Assembly (NCBI RefSeq): GCF_039793925.1
Contig: NZ_JBAMME010000226.1
Location: 1 to 64,000, forward strand
Direction: 5' to 3'
DNA length: 64,000 bases
Origin: Thermogutta sp039793925
Lineage (GTDB): Bacteria > Planctomycetota > Planctomycetia > Pirellulales > Thermoguttaceae
Shown here one piece after another: positions 45,521 through 55,272 of this stretch; positions within the stretch are counted from its first letter, which is position 1; every line of letters begins with the position of its first letter. The notes under the pieces were generated by a model, which saw only the letters and a list, made by a program, of their open reading frames with translations, was not told the origin of the DNA and did no database searches. Made by a program: the position numbers and the translations under genes.

Positions 45521-48322
45521 ATGTTTTCCCACCTTGCCCAAATGAAAGTCAGTCGTGTGCGCTGGGCGATTTTCAGTTCCTTGACCGTCAGTTGGTTATC
45601 CTTCTGGGGAAACGCCTCATTAGCAGAACCGGTCGCAGAGCGTGAAGTTACGTTCTACGTTTCTCCCCAGGGAAATGACGGCTGGTCTGGGTTATCTCGC
45701 TCCCCAGATCCCGAGCATCGCAGCGGTCCGTGGCAGACGCTCGCTCCACTTGTCCACACTTTGCATCAGCTCGGGGAAAAGAATACGCCTGTCAAGGTTA
45801 AGATTGTTTGTGAACCTGGACGGCTGGAATTGTCCGAACCCATCAACCTCCAGGGTCTTCCGAACTCAATCGCCAGTCTCGAGTTTGAAGCGGCAACGCC
45901 TGGCTCGGTTCTGTGGAGTGGCGGACGACTCCTCACGAACTGGAAACCTGCCCGTGAGGTGGCCAATATCTCGCCGCTTCTGCCTCAAGAGGCGCGCGAT
46001 CATGTGTTCATCGCCGACCTCAAAGCACTCGGTATCTCAGATTACGGTTCGGCGGGAGGTGGAGGTCTCGAGCTTTTCTATTACAACCACCGAATGACAT
46101 TGGGACGCTGGCCCAACGAAGGTTTTACTAAAATCGTCGACGTCCTCGGTGAACAGCCTGTCGATGTCCGTGGTGCAAAGGGTGATAAAGTCGGCAAGTT
46201 TATCTACGAAGGCGACCGCCCATCCCGCTGGCTGAAGGAAAAAGACCCCTGGGTTCACGGTTACTGGTTTTGGGACTGGTCCGATCAGCGACATCCGATT
46301 GCTGTCATTGACCCCAGTCGATCGCTGATTGCTGTTAAACCACCATACCATTACTATGGCTATCGGAAAGGACAGTGGTGGTACGCGTTCAATCTCCTCA
46401 GCGAACTCGACGCGCCGGGTGAATACTACCTGGACCGAGAGACCGGCCAGCTCTATTTCTGGCCGCCCGACTCCCCCACCGATGCCGCTCAGCTTGAAGG
46501 CGGCCAGCCCACCGTGTCTGTCATCTCGGAGATTATCCGGCTGGTTTCGGTAAAGAATGTCACCTTGCGGGGTCTCAAGCTCGCCCACTGTCGCGGGACC
46601 GCGCTGATCTGTGAGAATTGCGAAAACTGTACTGTTGAAAACTGCGAATTCCTTTTGACGGGCGGTTGGGCGGTTCAAATACGGGAAGGTCGTCAATGCG
46701 TGGTGCGTCAGAGTCATCTGCATGAGCTCGGTGAAGGGGGTGTTTCCGCCAGAGGAGGCGATCGGGCCACGCTCACGCCCGCGGGTCACGTCGTCGAGGA
46801 CAACGAAATTCATCACTACGGGCAAATTCATCCCATGTATCGCGCCGGAGTGTCGATCGGCGGCGTGGGCCAGCACGTCCTCCACAATCACATTCACCAT
46901 GCGCCCCACCAGGCAGTCGGTTTCTCCGGCAACAACCATACGATTTCGTGGAATGAGATCGACCATGTGTGCCTGGAATCCAACGACGCCGGAGCCATCT
47001 ACGGCGGCCGCGACTGGACCATGCGAGGCACTGTCATCTCTTGCAATTACTTTCACCATATATCCGGTTTTCAAGACCGCGGATGTATGGGCGTTTACCT
47101 CGACGATATGTTCTGCGGAACCCAGATTGTCAGGAATATCTTTTATCGAGTAACACGTGCTGCATTTATCGGAGGCGGGCGTGACAATCTCGTAGAAAAT
47201 AACATTTTCATCGATTGCCGGCCGGCTGTGCACGTGGACGCCCGAGGCCTTGGCTGGGCTTCCTACCACGTGCCCACCACGATGATGCAACGCCTTAAAG
47301 CCGTACCCTATCAGAGTGAGCTCTGGCGAAACTCCTATCCAGCGCTGGTCAATATCCTGGAAGATGAACCAGCCGCTCCGAAAGGCAATATCATTCGCAA
47401 AAACTTCTGCTTCGGAGGAACCTGGGCAAATATTGAGAATCGCGCACGATCGTATATCGTGATGGAAAACAATGTGACGCTTCCGCTCGAGGCCACCAGC
47501 CGTTTCTTTGTCAATCCCGAGGCAGAAGACTGGCAGCTGAAGCCAGACGCACCCGTTCAGTCCTCGCTTCCAGGTTTTGAGACAATTCCTTTTGAAGAAA
47601 TCGGTCCGCGCCGCACGGATCACGCACAGGTGTCACGGCGTCATGTACTCTCCGCCAGGCTCGCGAGTTACGAAGAGAAGAAAAAAGACACGGGACCGGA
47701 ACGTTGGGAACCCGTTATCAGAGAATTCGAAGAGGCGGACAAGCTTCATCCTCCACCCAAGGGAGCCATTCTTTTCGTGGGAAGTTCCAGCATCGTTCGA
47801 TGGGACGTGTCTCGGTGGTTTCCCCATTGGATCGCGCTCAATCGGGGTTTTGGCGGCTCACAGATTCACGAGGTCACCCACTATGCCAAGCGCATTGTCA
47901 TTCCTTATCATCCCCGATTGATTGTGTTCTATGCCGGGGATAACGACATTGCTGCCGGGGCATCGCCGGAAATCGTTTGTCGGCGCTTCGCCGATTTCCT
48001 AAAAACGATCCGTTCCGAAAGGGTCACCGCCCCCGTCATTTTTATCGGGATCAAGCCGTCGCTTGCCCGATGGCACCTTATAGAGAGGATTCGTGCCGCC
48101 AACAACGTCATTGAGGAATACTGCCGGGCGCATCCAGAATTAGACGCGTACTTCCTGGACATAGAAAAACCAATGCTGGGGCCGGATGGGCATCCACGAC
48201 CAGAGCTTTTCGTCAAGGACGGACTTCATCTGAGCGATAACGGCTACGAATTGTGGTCGGAGCTTCTGAAACCGATGGTCGAGAAATTGCTGGGCAACAA
48301 GCTACCGACAAAATCTGGGTGA
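45521..48322 (+). CDS. secreted right-handed beta-helix protein fused to SGNH hydrolase
   Basis: 933 aa. Signal peptide at about residues 8-36. VTFYVSPQGNDGWSG begins a parallel beta-helix domain like those of polysaccharide lyases and epimerases, with rungs such as VKNVTLRGLKLAHC, CENCENCTVENCEFLL and VGFSGNNHTISWNEIDHV up to about 700. A C-terminal GDSL/SGNH hydrolase follows: block I FVGSSSIVRW (about 750; Ser nucleophile), block II NRGFGGSQI, block III YAGDNDIAAG (about 803) and block V DGLHLSDNGYELW (about 900; Asp-His). The pairing suggests a depolymerase with deacetylase/esterase activity on an acylated glycan. AGAGGTGA precedes ATG 45521. Confidence 0.8.
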   Translation: MFSHLAQMKVSRVRWAIFSSLTVSWLSFWGNASLAEPVAEREVTFYVSPQGNDGWSGLSRSPDPEHRSGPWQTLAPLVHTLHQLGEKNTPVKVKIVCEPGRLELSEPINLQGLPNSIASLEFEAATPGSVLWSGGRLLTNWKPAREVANISPLLPQEARDHVFIADLKALGISDYGSAGGGGLELFYYNHRMTLGRWPNEGFTKIVDVLGEQPVDVRGAKGDKVGKFIYEGDRPSRWLKEKDPWVHGYWFWDWSDQRHPIAVIDPSRSLIAVKPPYHYYGYRKGQWWYAFNLLSELDAPGEYYLDRETGQLYFWPPDSPTDAAQLEGGQPTVSVISEIIRLVSVKNVTLRGLKLAHCRGTALICENCENCTVENCEFLLTGGWAVQIREGRQCVVRQSHLHELGEGGVSARGGDRATLTPAGHVVEDNEIHHYGQIHPMYRAGVSIGGVGQHVLHNHIHHAPHQAVGFSGNNHTISWNEIDHVCLESNDAGAIYGGRDWTMRGTVISCNYFHHISGFQDRGCMGVYLDDMFCGTQIVRNIFYRVTRAAFIGGGRDNLVENNIFIDCRPAVHVDARGLGWASYHVPTTMMQRLKAVPYQSELWRNSYPALVNILEDEPAAPKGNIIRKNFCFGGTWANIENRARSYIVMENNVTLPLEATSRFFVNPEAEDWQLKPDAPVQSSLPGFETIPFEEIGPRRTDHAQVSRRHVLSARLASYEEKKKDTGPERWEPVIREFEEADKLHPPPKGAILFVGSSSIVRWDVSRWFPHWIALNRGFGGSQIHEVTHYAKRIVIPYHPRLIVFYAGDNDIAAGASPEIVCRRFADFLKTIRSERVTAPVIFIGIKPSLARWHLIERIRAANNVIEEYCRAHPELDAYFLDIEKPMLGPDGHPRPELFVKDGLHLSDNGYELWSELLKPMVEKLLGNKLPTKSG

Positions 48323-48324
48323 GT

Positions 48325-50967
48325 CTATCTGCTTTGCGTCCAGTGTCTCTGGCACTGCTCTTTGAGGGACAGGATTTTGCTCCGCAGTGGCTCTCCTCCC
48401 AGGTCCGGATGGAGAGTTTCGAGGAGACTCAGAACGTCCCAGGCATCCCGCGTTTTCCCCAAATTGTGGAGCAGCCAGGCCGTCATGTACTTCGCCCGAA
48501 ACCACCGAGGAGATCCCTCCGGAGTTCGCCGGGCAATTTCCTGAAATTTCTGGAGGGACTCGCTTCGTAAAGCATCGTCGTCCGCATAAGCCAAGAGGAG
48601 TGCAAGATTTTCCTGGATTTCCCCATTTTCGGGAAACTCCTGGGCTAGCCGCCGCATCCACTGCAGCGACTCGTCACGCAAGTTTGCCATGACTAACAGC
48701 CGGGCATACTTCAGACCGGCTTCCAACCTCCAGTCTCGGGAATGCGCAGCATATTGCTCGATAAAGTCGGGCACCGCCGCAACAACCCATCTCGCGACAG
48801 CCTGAACTCGCTCCGGTTTTGTCCGGGAAAGTTTCCCCGTGACGCTGGTCGCCCACTCCCAGCGAACATCGAACTCCAAATTGCGAAGTTGTTCGCACCA
48901 ATACTGCGCCTCTTTTTCTTGCCCCAATTGTGCCATAACCTCCAGCCAAAGGGTTATCCACTGCGATTTGACTGACATGTCTTCGCCCAACGTACGGAAT
49001 TCTTTCCAAAAGTGATCCGGATCAGGAAAGCGTGTCAGCAAGATTTTTTCCGCAAGGACGGGATCTCTTCCCTCCCACAGCAACAGACGGATCGCACGCT
49101 CCTCGGCTATAAGTCGATATCGTTGATCCGCGGTACCAGTTTTGTTGGCGATGCTCCAGGTATGAAGCCGCTGGGCCACCTGGTGAGCCTCTTCGGATGA
49201 ATCGTGCGCTGCTCCTTCGAAGAGAACGGCTAGGCACCGATCGAGTCCCAAAAACACTTTTTCCAGTACGGCTTGTCGTGTACTCTCTGGTAACTGTCCA
49301 TTCGAATGGCCATCCTGATCAGGCGTGCGGCTTCCTCCATTCGCGCTTTCTGCTGGCAACTGCTCAAGGAAGTCCAGATACGCACCAACGGCCTCCTGTA
49401 TTCTTGACTGATACTCAAGGAGTTGCGCAAGGCGAAATCGAACGAGGTAAGCCTCTTCACCCAGGGGAAATCTGTTAAGATAGTCGCGGAGTTCTGTCTC
49501 ATAGGTCGTCAGGTATTTATTTTGGTCTTTTGCTACCAGCCGACCAAGATTGACGACCGCCAGAAAAGCCGCTTCAGGGGCCTTTGCGTGGCGAGGGAAC
49601 TCCCGCGAAAGCGTTCTGAACCGCTGCCACGCCTCTTCATGCAGTGACTGTTCCTGTGCGATAGCCGCAGCAGCCCAACCGCACTGAAAAGCCACGTCTT
49701 CCTCCCCAGCCTTTTGTGCCACTTGGGCAACACGATCATAAGCTGCCAGGGCCTCTTGCCACCTTCCAGCCCGGTAGGCGTTGTCCGCCACATAGAGATT
49801 GAGGGTGGTGCTGCTTGCAGTGGTACTTGCGGAAGCGGCACGCGCCACGAGGAGTTCTCCCCGGTGCGTCCAGTACGTGGACCCGCTCTGTCGGAGGATT
49901 TCGACCAGCTTTTTGATTTGCGCCTCCCACTCCTCAGAACTATGATCTTTTTTCTCCATTGCAGCTTGCCAAAACCAAACAGCCGCCTCAAGCATCGCGT
50001 AGGTCAAAGGCGGTGAAGAAGCGAATTCAACTCCCGCGGCCTTCTGAAAGAGCGTTTTGGCCAGTTGCTCTTCCTTGAAGGTGGTAACCCATTGCAAACG
50101 CGCCGCAAGCAGTTGCTGCTGTTGGCGTTCAGAGAGTGCCTCATTATTGAGATTGTCCAGTATTTTCCAGGCCTCTTCCTTTTGACCGAGCAAACGCCTG
50201 ACATCCGCGTAATAGAGGCGTGCGGGAAAACCCAACGGATGTGTCAGCGGCAACTCGCTGAGCATACGCAGGTTGCTCGCCGCTTCATTGAGCATAGCGA
50301 GATAGTCGTCGGACCCGGCAGGATAGGTCCGTCCCAGTTCAAACGCGGCAAGCGCTGTCCAGAGCTGGGCTTGCCTTTCGAGGCTCAGAAGTTGTTGTTC
50401 CCCAAGTCGGAGGCCCTCCGTCTCCGGCACCTTGTGCAGCCGTCTCAGTGATTCGGCAATTTTTTCACGGAGGGTCTTCAGTTTCTCCCCAGCCTTTCGG
50501 AGAATCGTTCGCGCGGGCATCATAATCTCATCCGCAGGTGAAGAGGAAGACGAAGTGGCCAGAAGAGTCAGCTCGGCTTCCTCCCGCAGGATTTTTCCCT
50601 GCTCGACGAGAACTTTGACGCCTGCCAGTCCCACGACGAGACTCCAGTCAGAATCAGCATGGTCCTTCTCGAAGCTACTGGTCAATTGCTGAGCCTGTTG
50701 CCAGCAGGCGCTCCGCCCGGCAATGTCGGCATAAAGGGCATGCTCATTGAGCGTTTCCAGAAACTGGATGGTGAGTTCCGCCTTGTCACTTGTGCTTAAG
50801 CCTGGTCTTTGCAACGAGAGCTGGCACTGATACTCGGCGATCCGAAAGAGCCGGCGAGACCGCAATGATTGAATGAACTGAAGGTCTTCCGAAATGTCCG
50901 CCGTGCCCTGCGATGGCACCAATATCAAATTTAAAAAGATAACGAGAAAAGCAGAAAACCATTTCAT
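48325..50967 (-). CDS. large secreted TPR/alpha-solenoid protein
   Basis: 880 aa. The N-terminal signal is MKWFSAFLVIFLNLILVPSQ. The rest is almost all helical with irregular tetratricopeptide-like repeats (NAYRAGRWQEALAAYDRVAQ, EEAWQRFRTLSREFPRHAKAP, EEAYLVRFRLAQLLEYQSRI, DAWDVLSLLETLHPDLGGEP). No enzymatic motif is seen. ATG 50967 overlaps the exbD stop (ATGA), so it is translationally coupled to the ExbB-ExbD-ExbD genes and probably works with them in the periplasm. Its stop lies 2 bp from the stop of the convergent beta-helix gene. Confidence 0.7.
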   Translation of the reverse strand: MKWFSAFLVIFLNLILVPSQGTADISEDLQFIQSLRSRRLFRIAEYQCQLSLQRPGLSTSDKAELTIQFLETLNEHALYADIAGRSACWQQAQQLTSSFEKDHADSDWSLVVGLAGVKVLVEQGKILREEAELTLLATSSSSSPADEIMMPARTILRKAGEKLKTLREKIAESLRRLHKVPETEGLRLGEQQLLSLERQAQLWTALAAFELGRTYPAGSDDYLAMLNEAASNLRMLSELPLTHPLGFPARLYYADVRRLLGQKEEAWKILDNLNNEALSERQQQQLLAARLQWVTTFKEEQLAKTLFQKAAGVEFASSPPLTYAMLEAAVWFWQAAMEKKDHSSEEWEAQIKKLVEILRQSGSTYWTHRGELLVARAASASTTASSTTLNLYVADNAYRAGRWQEALAAYDRVAQVAQKAGEEDVAFQCGWAAAAIAQEQSLHEEAWQRFRTLSREFPRHAKAPEAAFLAVVNLGRLVAKDQNKYLTTYETELRDYLNRFPLGEEAYLVRFRLAQLLEYQSRIQEAVGAYLDFLEQLPAESANGGSRTPDQDGHSNGQLPESTRQAVLEKVFLGLDRCLAVLFEGAAHDSSEEAHQVAQRLHTWSIANKTGTADQRYRLIAEERAIRLLLWEGRDPVLAEKILLTRFPDPDHFWKEFRTLGEDMSVKSQWITLWLEVMAQLGQEKEAQYWCEQLRNLEFDVRWEWATSVTGKLSRTKPERVQAVARWVVAAVPDFIEQYAAHSRDWRLEAGLKYARLLVMANLRDESLQWMRRLAQEFPENGEIQENLALLLAYADDDALRSESLQKFQEIARRTPEGSPRWFRAKYMTAWLLHNLGKTRDAWDVLSLLETLHPDLGGEPLRSKILSLKEQCQRHWTQSR

Positions 50968-51407
50968 GAGCGCTGCGGAGCCGCTAGATGGATTCTCTGG
51001 AAACCGAGCTTTCGGCATAAATCGTACGTCTGGATGACGTCCTGCATGGAAACTTCAAAGCTTGCATCGATAACCACGGGAACATCCACGCGAACTCGAG
51101 CAACGGCCCGAAGCGTCACCCCGAGCTCGTTGAAATTGGCCATCTGCCGATTATTAAGGGTAATTTTGACCGGCTGCCCGTCAGTCAGCTTGATGACGAC
51201 TTCCGTCAGATTCATAACTTCTGGTGGAAGCGACTCGACACTCCGCGATCCGCCGGCTTCATCGAGGGGAGTGGGCAGGACCTGCTCAAGCGGTGTGAAT
51301 CGGGTTGTGCAGAGGAAAAAAATGATCAACTGAAAGACGACGTCGATCATAGGTGTCATCGGCAAATCCAGGTCCTGTCTCTCGTTCAAGACTGATTGCC
51401 GCCTCAT
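50964..51407 (-). CDS. ExbD/TolR-family energy-transducing protein (second copy)
   Basis: 147 aa. MRRQSVLNERQDLDLPMTPMIDVVFQLIIFFL has the single N-terminal membrane helix with the conserved proton-path Asp (PMIDVVFQ). The periplasmic part VVIKLTDGQPVKITLNNRQM and the C-terminal VVIDASFEVSMQDVIQTYDLCRKLGFQRI are typical. ATG 51407 is preferred to upstream in-frame starts because the helix begins right after it, with AGGATG 5 bases before. It is the third gene of an exbB-exbD-exbD-TPR operon. Confidence 0.85.
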   Translation of the reverse strand: MRRQSVLNERQDLDLPMTPMIDVVFQLIIFFLCTTRFTPLEQVLPTPLDEAGGSRSVESLPPEVMNLTEVVIKLTDGQPVKITLNNRQMANFNELGVTLRAVARVRVDVPVVIDASFEVSMQDVIQTYDLCRKLGFQRIHLAAPQRS

Positions 51408-51441
51408 GACGCATCCTGATCCACCATAAATTTGCGGTCTT

Positions 51442-51867
51442 CTACGGGGACATCTCCTCCCCAATAACCGCAAAGGAAACATTCCAGATGCCGCTCTCCG
51501 CACAACGAAGGAGAAGGGGTGCTATTTTTCCGTAGGGTGTCCGGCGATCCGTACGGATTCGCACCTCAATAGATTCGTTCGCCCTCCGATCCGCTGCGAG
51601 GATTTGACCCAGGCGTTCCAAATCAATTGTTTCACCACTGAGAATGAGAGTTCCATCCTGGGTCACATTAATAACCACTCGTCGGGTAGGACTTTCCACC
51701 GCTTTGTGGCCGGTCTGTGCCATGGGTAGATCCAGATCAACAGAGCTTTCCTGTTGCGCCAGATGTCCAGCCAGCAAAAAGAACAAAATAAGCTGGAAGG
51801 TTACGTCGATCATCGGCGTGAGATTGAGCTTCACCGGCAATCTAAGGGGACGCACGCTCGCTCTCAT
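51442..51867 (-). CDS. ExbD/TolR-family energy-transducing protein (first copy)
   Basis: 141 aa. VKLNLTPMIDVTFQLILFFLLAG contains the conserved Asp in the membrane helix. RRVVINVTQDGTLILSGETIDLERLGQIL and EVRIRTDRRTPYGKIAPLLLRC form the periplasmic domain. Its ATG shares one base with the exbB stop (TAATG), indicating coupled translation. With the second ExbD it suggests a heterodimeric ExbD pair in one motor. Confidence 0.88.
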   Translation of the reverse strand: MRASVRPLRLPVKLNLTPMIDVTFQLILFFLLAGHLAQQESSVDLDLPMAQTGHKAVESPTRRVVINVTQDGTLILSGETIDLERLGQILAADRRANESIEVRIRTDRRTPYGKIAPLLLRCAESGIWNVSFAVIGEEMSP

Positions 51868-52886
51868 TAGTGAACAGGCCCCGAGGGCGGTGTTGTTGGA
51901 GAACCTGCAGGAGGCTTTGTTGCCAGGCGGCGCCGCCGCAAGGGTGCCAGAAGTTGCTGCAAGGCAACGGCTACCTCTGCCATCAATTCGTCCACGCGAT
52001 TACGAAAATAGGCATATGCAGCCAGCGAGGGAATGGCCACGATCAAACCTTCCACGGTCGTCACAAGGGCCAGGTAAATAGCCTGTGCCAAATCCGCTGC
52101 CCGCGCGGCACCCTGCGTTTCGGCCACCGTTTTAAATGCCAGGATCATACCCACCACCGTTCCCAATAGTCCCAACATCGGGGCCAGGTTACCGATCACA
52201 GAGAGGTACTCCACCTTGCGAAGCAGTCTTGCAGTGTATTCCGTAAGCGCATCTTCGAGTGCTTTTTCCACCTGGTGCCATCCGCCTTCCCACTCGATCA
52301 CCCCGGCTTTAAGCACTTCCGTGAAAATGCACGGGTTGCTCTCGCAAATCGCCACCAGCCCCTTCAGATCGCGAGCCGACAGAGCCTGCGCCAATTGGCT
52401 CAGAACCTCCGCGGGCATGAGCACCGCTTTGCGAAGCGTTATAAGCTGCTCCACAACCAGCGCACCAGCCACGAGGGAAAGGCCAATGATGAGAAACCCG
52501 ACCGTCCCGCCTGCTTTGATAATCTCCCATACTCCAAACGAGGAATGCCGGGACGGCGACTCCCCGGCTTCTCTGGGAGCCAAAGGCTGATCAACCCGCG
52601 GTTCCTGTGAGTTAGTTGCTGTTCGCGCTTTCTGGGTCATTGTTTCGCCCGAGTCCGGCCTCGCTTCTGCCGACTGCGGAGGCGGAGACTTTGGTTCGGG
52701 AAGTGGCAGAAATGGTGCTGCCTCAAACCCCACTCTGAAGCCATCGAACCGCCCTGTTGGAGCCGCGCGAATTGAATTCGCGCAAAAAGGAACCGTGCAA
52801 AGGATCAACGCTCCCAGCAGGCCCACACAGCCTGCTCGCAAGCGATGCCTGATGTGTGTTGTTTCACGATCGAGCGTCTGCTGCAT
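51867..52886 (-). CDS. MotA/TolQ/ExbB proton channel family protein
   Basis: 339 aa. An N-terminal signal/anchor (LRAGCVGLLGALILCTVPFC) and a Pro-rich linker precede three family helices: GGTVGFLIIGLSLVAGALVVEQLITL, LSVIGNLAPMLGLLGTVVGMILAFKTVAE and LAQAIYLALVTTVEGLIVAIPSLAAYAYFRN. LKGLVAICESNPCIFTEVLKAG is the cytoplasmic loop. It forms the proton-conducting motor with the two ExbD proteins. The energised partner (TonB-like) is not in the operon; a TPR protein takes that place. Confidence 0.9.
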   Translation of the reverse strand: MQQTLDRETTHIRHRLRAGCVGLLGALILCTVPFCANSIRAAPTGRFDGFRVGFEAAPFLPLPEPKSPPPQSAEARPDSGETMTQKARTATNSQEPRVDQPLAPREAGESPSRHSSFGVWEIIKAGGTVGFLIIGLSLVAGALVVEQLITLRKAVLMPAEVLSQLAQALSARDLKGLVAICESNPCIFTEVLKAGVIEWEGGWHQVEKALEDALTEYTARLLRKVEYLSVIGNLAPMLGLLGTVVGMILAFKTVAETQGAARAADLAQAIYLALVTTVEGLIVAIPSLAAYAYFRNRVDELMAEVAVALQQLLAPLRRRRLATKPPAGSPTTPPSGPVH

Positions 52887-53078
52887 GGTTCCCGCTCTGC
52901 AACGCCCTAAGAGGCGTCCTCTGCGACCAACCTCGACGCTGACAAATGACCGAATTTTTCAACATCCTTTCTTTAGCCACCAATGCTCGCCAACAACCCT
53001 GAAATGCCTGACGATCGTTTCATAACCACCGTTTCCCAGCGCGGGTCACGGTCAGATTGCCTCCTGAGAAATGTTCTA

Positions 53079-54353
53079 TCATACTGGGCGGTCTAAACGA
53101 ACAGGTTCGCCCTCGCCGTTTATTTTCTCGACGCGACTGAGGAAGCTTCCCCGGTGCAGCCGAGTTTGTACCACATCACCGGGGGAGAGTGATGCTGCTT
53201 CCCGGACCACGGCTCCCTGCGGATACGTCAGCGTCATCGAGTAGCCGCGGGAAAGCACCCCCAGGGGACTGAGCGATTCGAGTCGCGCGGCCACACCGCT
53301 AAGCGTCATCCGCTTCCGCTCGAGCAGCCGGTCGCCAGCCTCCTGGAGACGCCGTTCCCATTCATCAATCTGCTGACTGCGATTGTAAATCAAATCTTTG
53401 GGAAAACGGAACACAGGACGAGAAGCCAGGCCTTCCAACTGCGTCCGCACCGCTTTCAACCGTAAATTGAGATGAGCGCGAAGTCGCATGGCGTAGCTTG
53501 TCAAGAGTGCTTCCAATTCTTCCTGGGAGGGTACCACTTTGGAAGCTGCGTCCGTAGGTGTCAATGCTCGTACATCCGCCGCCAGATCCGCGAGCGTCAC
53601 GTCTATTTCATGGCCGACTGCAGACACCACCGGAATCCTTGAACTCGCAACTGCCCGCACAACACTTTCCTCATTGAATGCCCAGAGGTCCTCAATACTT
53701 CCACCACCGCGAGTGAGAACAATCACATCCAGGTTCCAATCGTATTTTTCCAGCCATTGAAATGCCTCCGTGATCTCCTCGGCAGCGCCTTCCCCCTGAA
53801 CCTTCACGGGGATAATGAGCACGTCTACCGCTCGAAAGCGTCCCCGCAGGGCGGTCAGGAAATCGTGAATTGCCGCCCCTGTGGGACTTGTGACCACACC
53901 GATTCGACGGGGCCAGCGAGGTAGAGGGCGCTTCCGAGCTGCATCGAATAATCCCTCCCGCGCCAGGCGCTCTTTGAGTCGCCGGAGGGCAAGCTCTTTG
54001 GCACCCCAGCCGCTCGGCTCAATTTCCTCCACAATTAGTTGATACCGCCCGTGTGGCGGATAAACGTCCAGCCTCCCTCGGCAAAATACCTGCAAACCGT
54101 CATGCAGGTCGAACGTGAGCCGTTCGCGCTGCGATCGCCAGATGACGGCCGGCAGTTGCGCCCCTTCATCTTTGAGTGTGAAATAACAATGGCCCGACCT
54201 GGCCACTGACAAATCTGCCACCTCTCCAATGACGGCCACACTGGCAAACACATTCTCCAAGACCTCTTTGACGAGGACTGTCAGTTCAGAGACCGTAAAA
54301 ACGTGCGACTGACTATCGAATAACCGCGATGGAAAAATATACTCGTCTGACAT
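53079..54353 (-). CDS. xseA: exodeoxyribonuclease VII large subunit
   Basis: 424 aa; with XseB degrades single-stranded DNA. The N-terminal OB fold contains VFTVSELTVLVKEVLENVF and SGHCYFTLKDEGAQLPAVIWRS. The nuclease core has RIGVVTSPTGAAIHDFLTAL, DVIVLTRGGGSIEDLWAFNEE and IPVVSAVGHEIDVTLADLAADVRALTPTDAA. A coiled-coil and C-terminal segment (LSPLGVLSRGYSMTL) complete it. No xseB follows within the 192-bp spacer or beyond. Confidence 0.95.
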   Translation of the reverse strand: MSDEYIFPSRLFDSQSHVFTVSELTVLVKEVLENVFASVAVIGEVADLSVARSGHCYFTLKDEGAQLPAVIWRSQRERLTFDLHDGLQVFCRGRLDVYPPHGRYQLIVEEIEPSGWGAKELALRRLKERLAREGLFDAARKRPLPRWPRRIGVVTSPTGAAIHDFLTALRGRFRAVDVLIIPVKVQGEGAAEEITEAFQWLEKYDWNLDVIVLTRGGGSIEDLWAFNEESVVRAVASSRIPVVSAVGHEIDVTLADLAADVRALTPTDAASKVVPSQEELEALLTSYAMRLRAHLNLRLKAVRTQLEGLASRPVFRFPKDLIYNRSQQIDEWERRLQEAGDRLLERKRMTLSGVAARLESLSPLGVLSRGYSMTLTYPQGAVVREAASLSPGDVVQTRLHRGSFLSRVEKINGEGEPVRLDRPV

Positions 54354-54465
54354 CGCTGTCCCGAAATAATCACAGAGATAAGGATGCGCTCAATTTGACA
54401 GTTTTTTCGATGGATAACCAAAATCTTTATAAGCCAGTGGGAAGCTATCGTTTAAAAGGCTTTGC

Positions 54466-55266
54466 CTAGTATGCCGACCGATTCAACGGATCCACACCAA
54501 TTGCGATGCCTTCTCGACGACATTCCCAAGGTGGATGAGCCGCCCGGGCCTTGAACAGGGCCATCTCATTCTCCCGAGACTCGCCACTCTCAGCCCACTC
54601 CTCAGCGGCCTCCGTCAGCACATTTAACTGGTTCTCCAGCATTTGGCGATAATATTCGATGCCTTCTCTATCCAGGTTCTGCGGAATCGTGATGGGTGCG
54701 CTGGTGATGGCACGCGCCCTCGAAAACGGCCGCGGAATGGCAAACCGATCCCAACTGTTCAAACGCCACGGTTTATTGTACCCAAACCCCATTAGCACAA
54801 TCGGTACCCCCAACCGCGATGCCACGTAGACTGCCCCCGGAGCCATCTGTCGCCGTGGTCCACGAGGACCATCGGGTGTAATCGTGAGATGGCGACACCG
54901 TCCGACATCCAGTAATTGACGAAGGGCCTGATCGCCTCCCCGACGGCTTGAACCCCGAACAAAATCAAATCCCAAAACCTTGGCCACTTCGGTCAACAAA
55001 TTCGCATCTCTGTGCCGGGATACGAGCATTGTTAAATAACAATGTCCCCGTAAATAAAGCGGAAATAGAATATATTCATGCCAAAACAGATAGAGTTTTG
55101 GGCCTATACATTCAGGATATACAGGGTCGATACTGCGATCTTCGTAACACACCCGGTAGTCCAGTGTACTCATCCAGGTACGGAGGAGCAGCGCTGTCAC
55201 GTGGGCAGCCACCCTCACAGGCCATTTCGGCGATCCATCTCCGGAAAGCTTACCTGGCTGCGCCAT
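54466..55266 (-). CDS. DUF374-type lysophospholipid/lipid A acyltransferase-like protein
   Basis: 266 aa. Similar to the DUF374 acyltransferases of Gram-negative bacteria. LYLFWHEYILFPLYL holds the catalytic histidine, TMLVSRHRDANLLTEVAKVLGFDFVRGSSRRGG the second motif, and HLTITPDGPRGPRRQMAPGAV the third. A hydrophobic stretch near residues 18-32 may anchor it to the inner membrane. It lies 6 bp downstream of dapF and is certainly co-transcribed. It probably acylates an envelope lipid; the exact acceptor is unknown. Confidence 0.82.
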   Translation of the reverse strand: MAQPGKLSGDGSPKWPVRVAAHVTALLLRTWMSTLDYRVCYEDRSIDPVYPECIGPKLYLFWHEYILFPLYLRGHCYLTMLVSRHRDANLLTEVAKVLGFDFVRGSSRRGGDQALRQLLDVGRCRHLTITPDGPRGPRRQMAPGAVYVASRLGVPIVLMGFGYNKPWRLNSWDRFAIPRPFSRARAITSAPITIPQNLDREGIEYYRQMLENQLNVLTEAAEEWAESGESRENEMALFKARAAHPPWECRREGIAIGVDPLNRSAY

Positions 55267-55272
55267 AGCGGT

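Noticed and set aside
46037..47623. 528-codon open frame on the minus strand opposite the beta-helix gene
   Set aside because: It lies wholly antisense to a gene with a signal peptide and clear domains, has no ribosome site or family resemblance, and is a codon-bias shadow.
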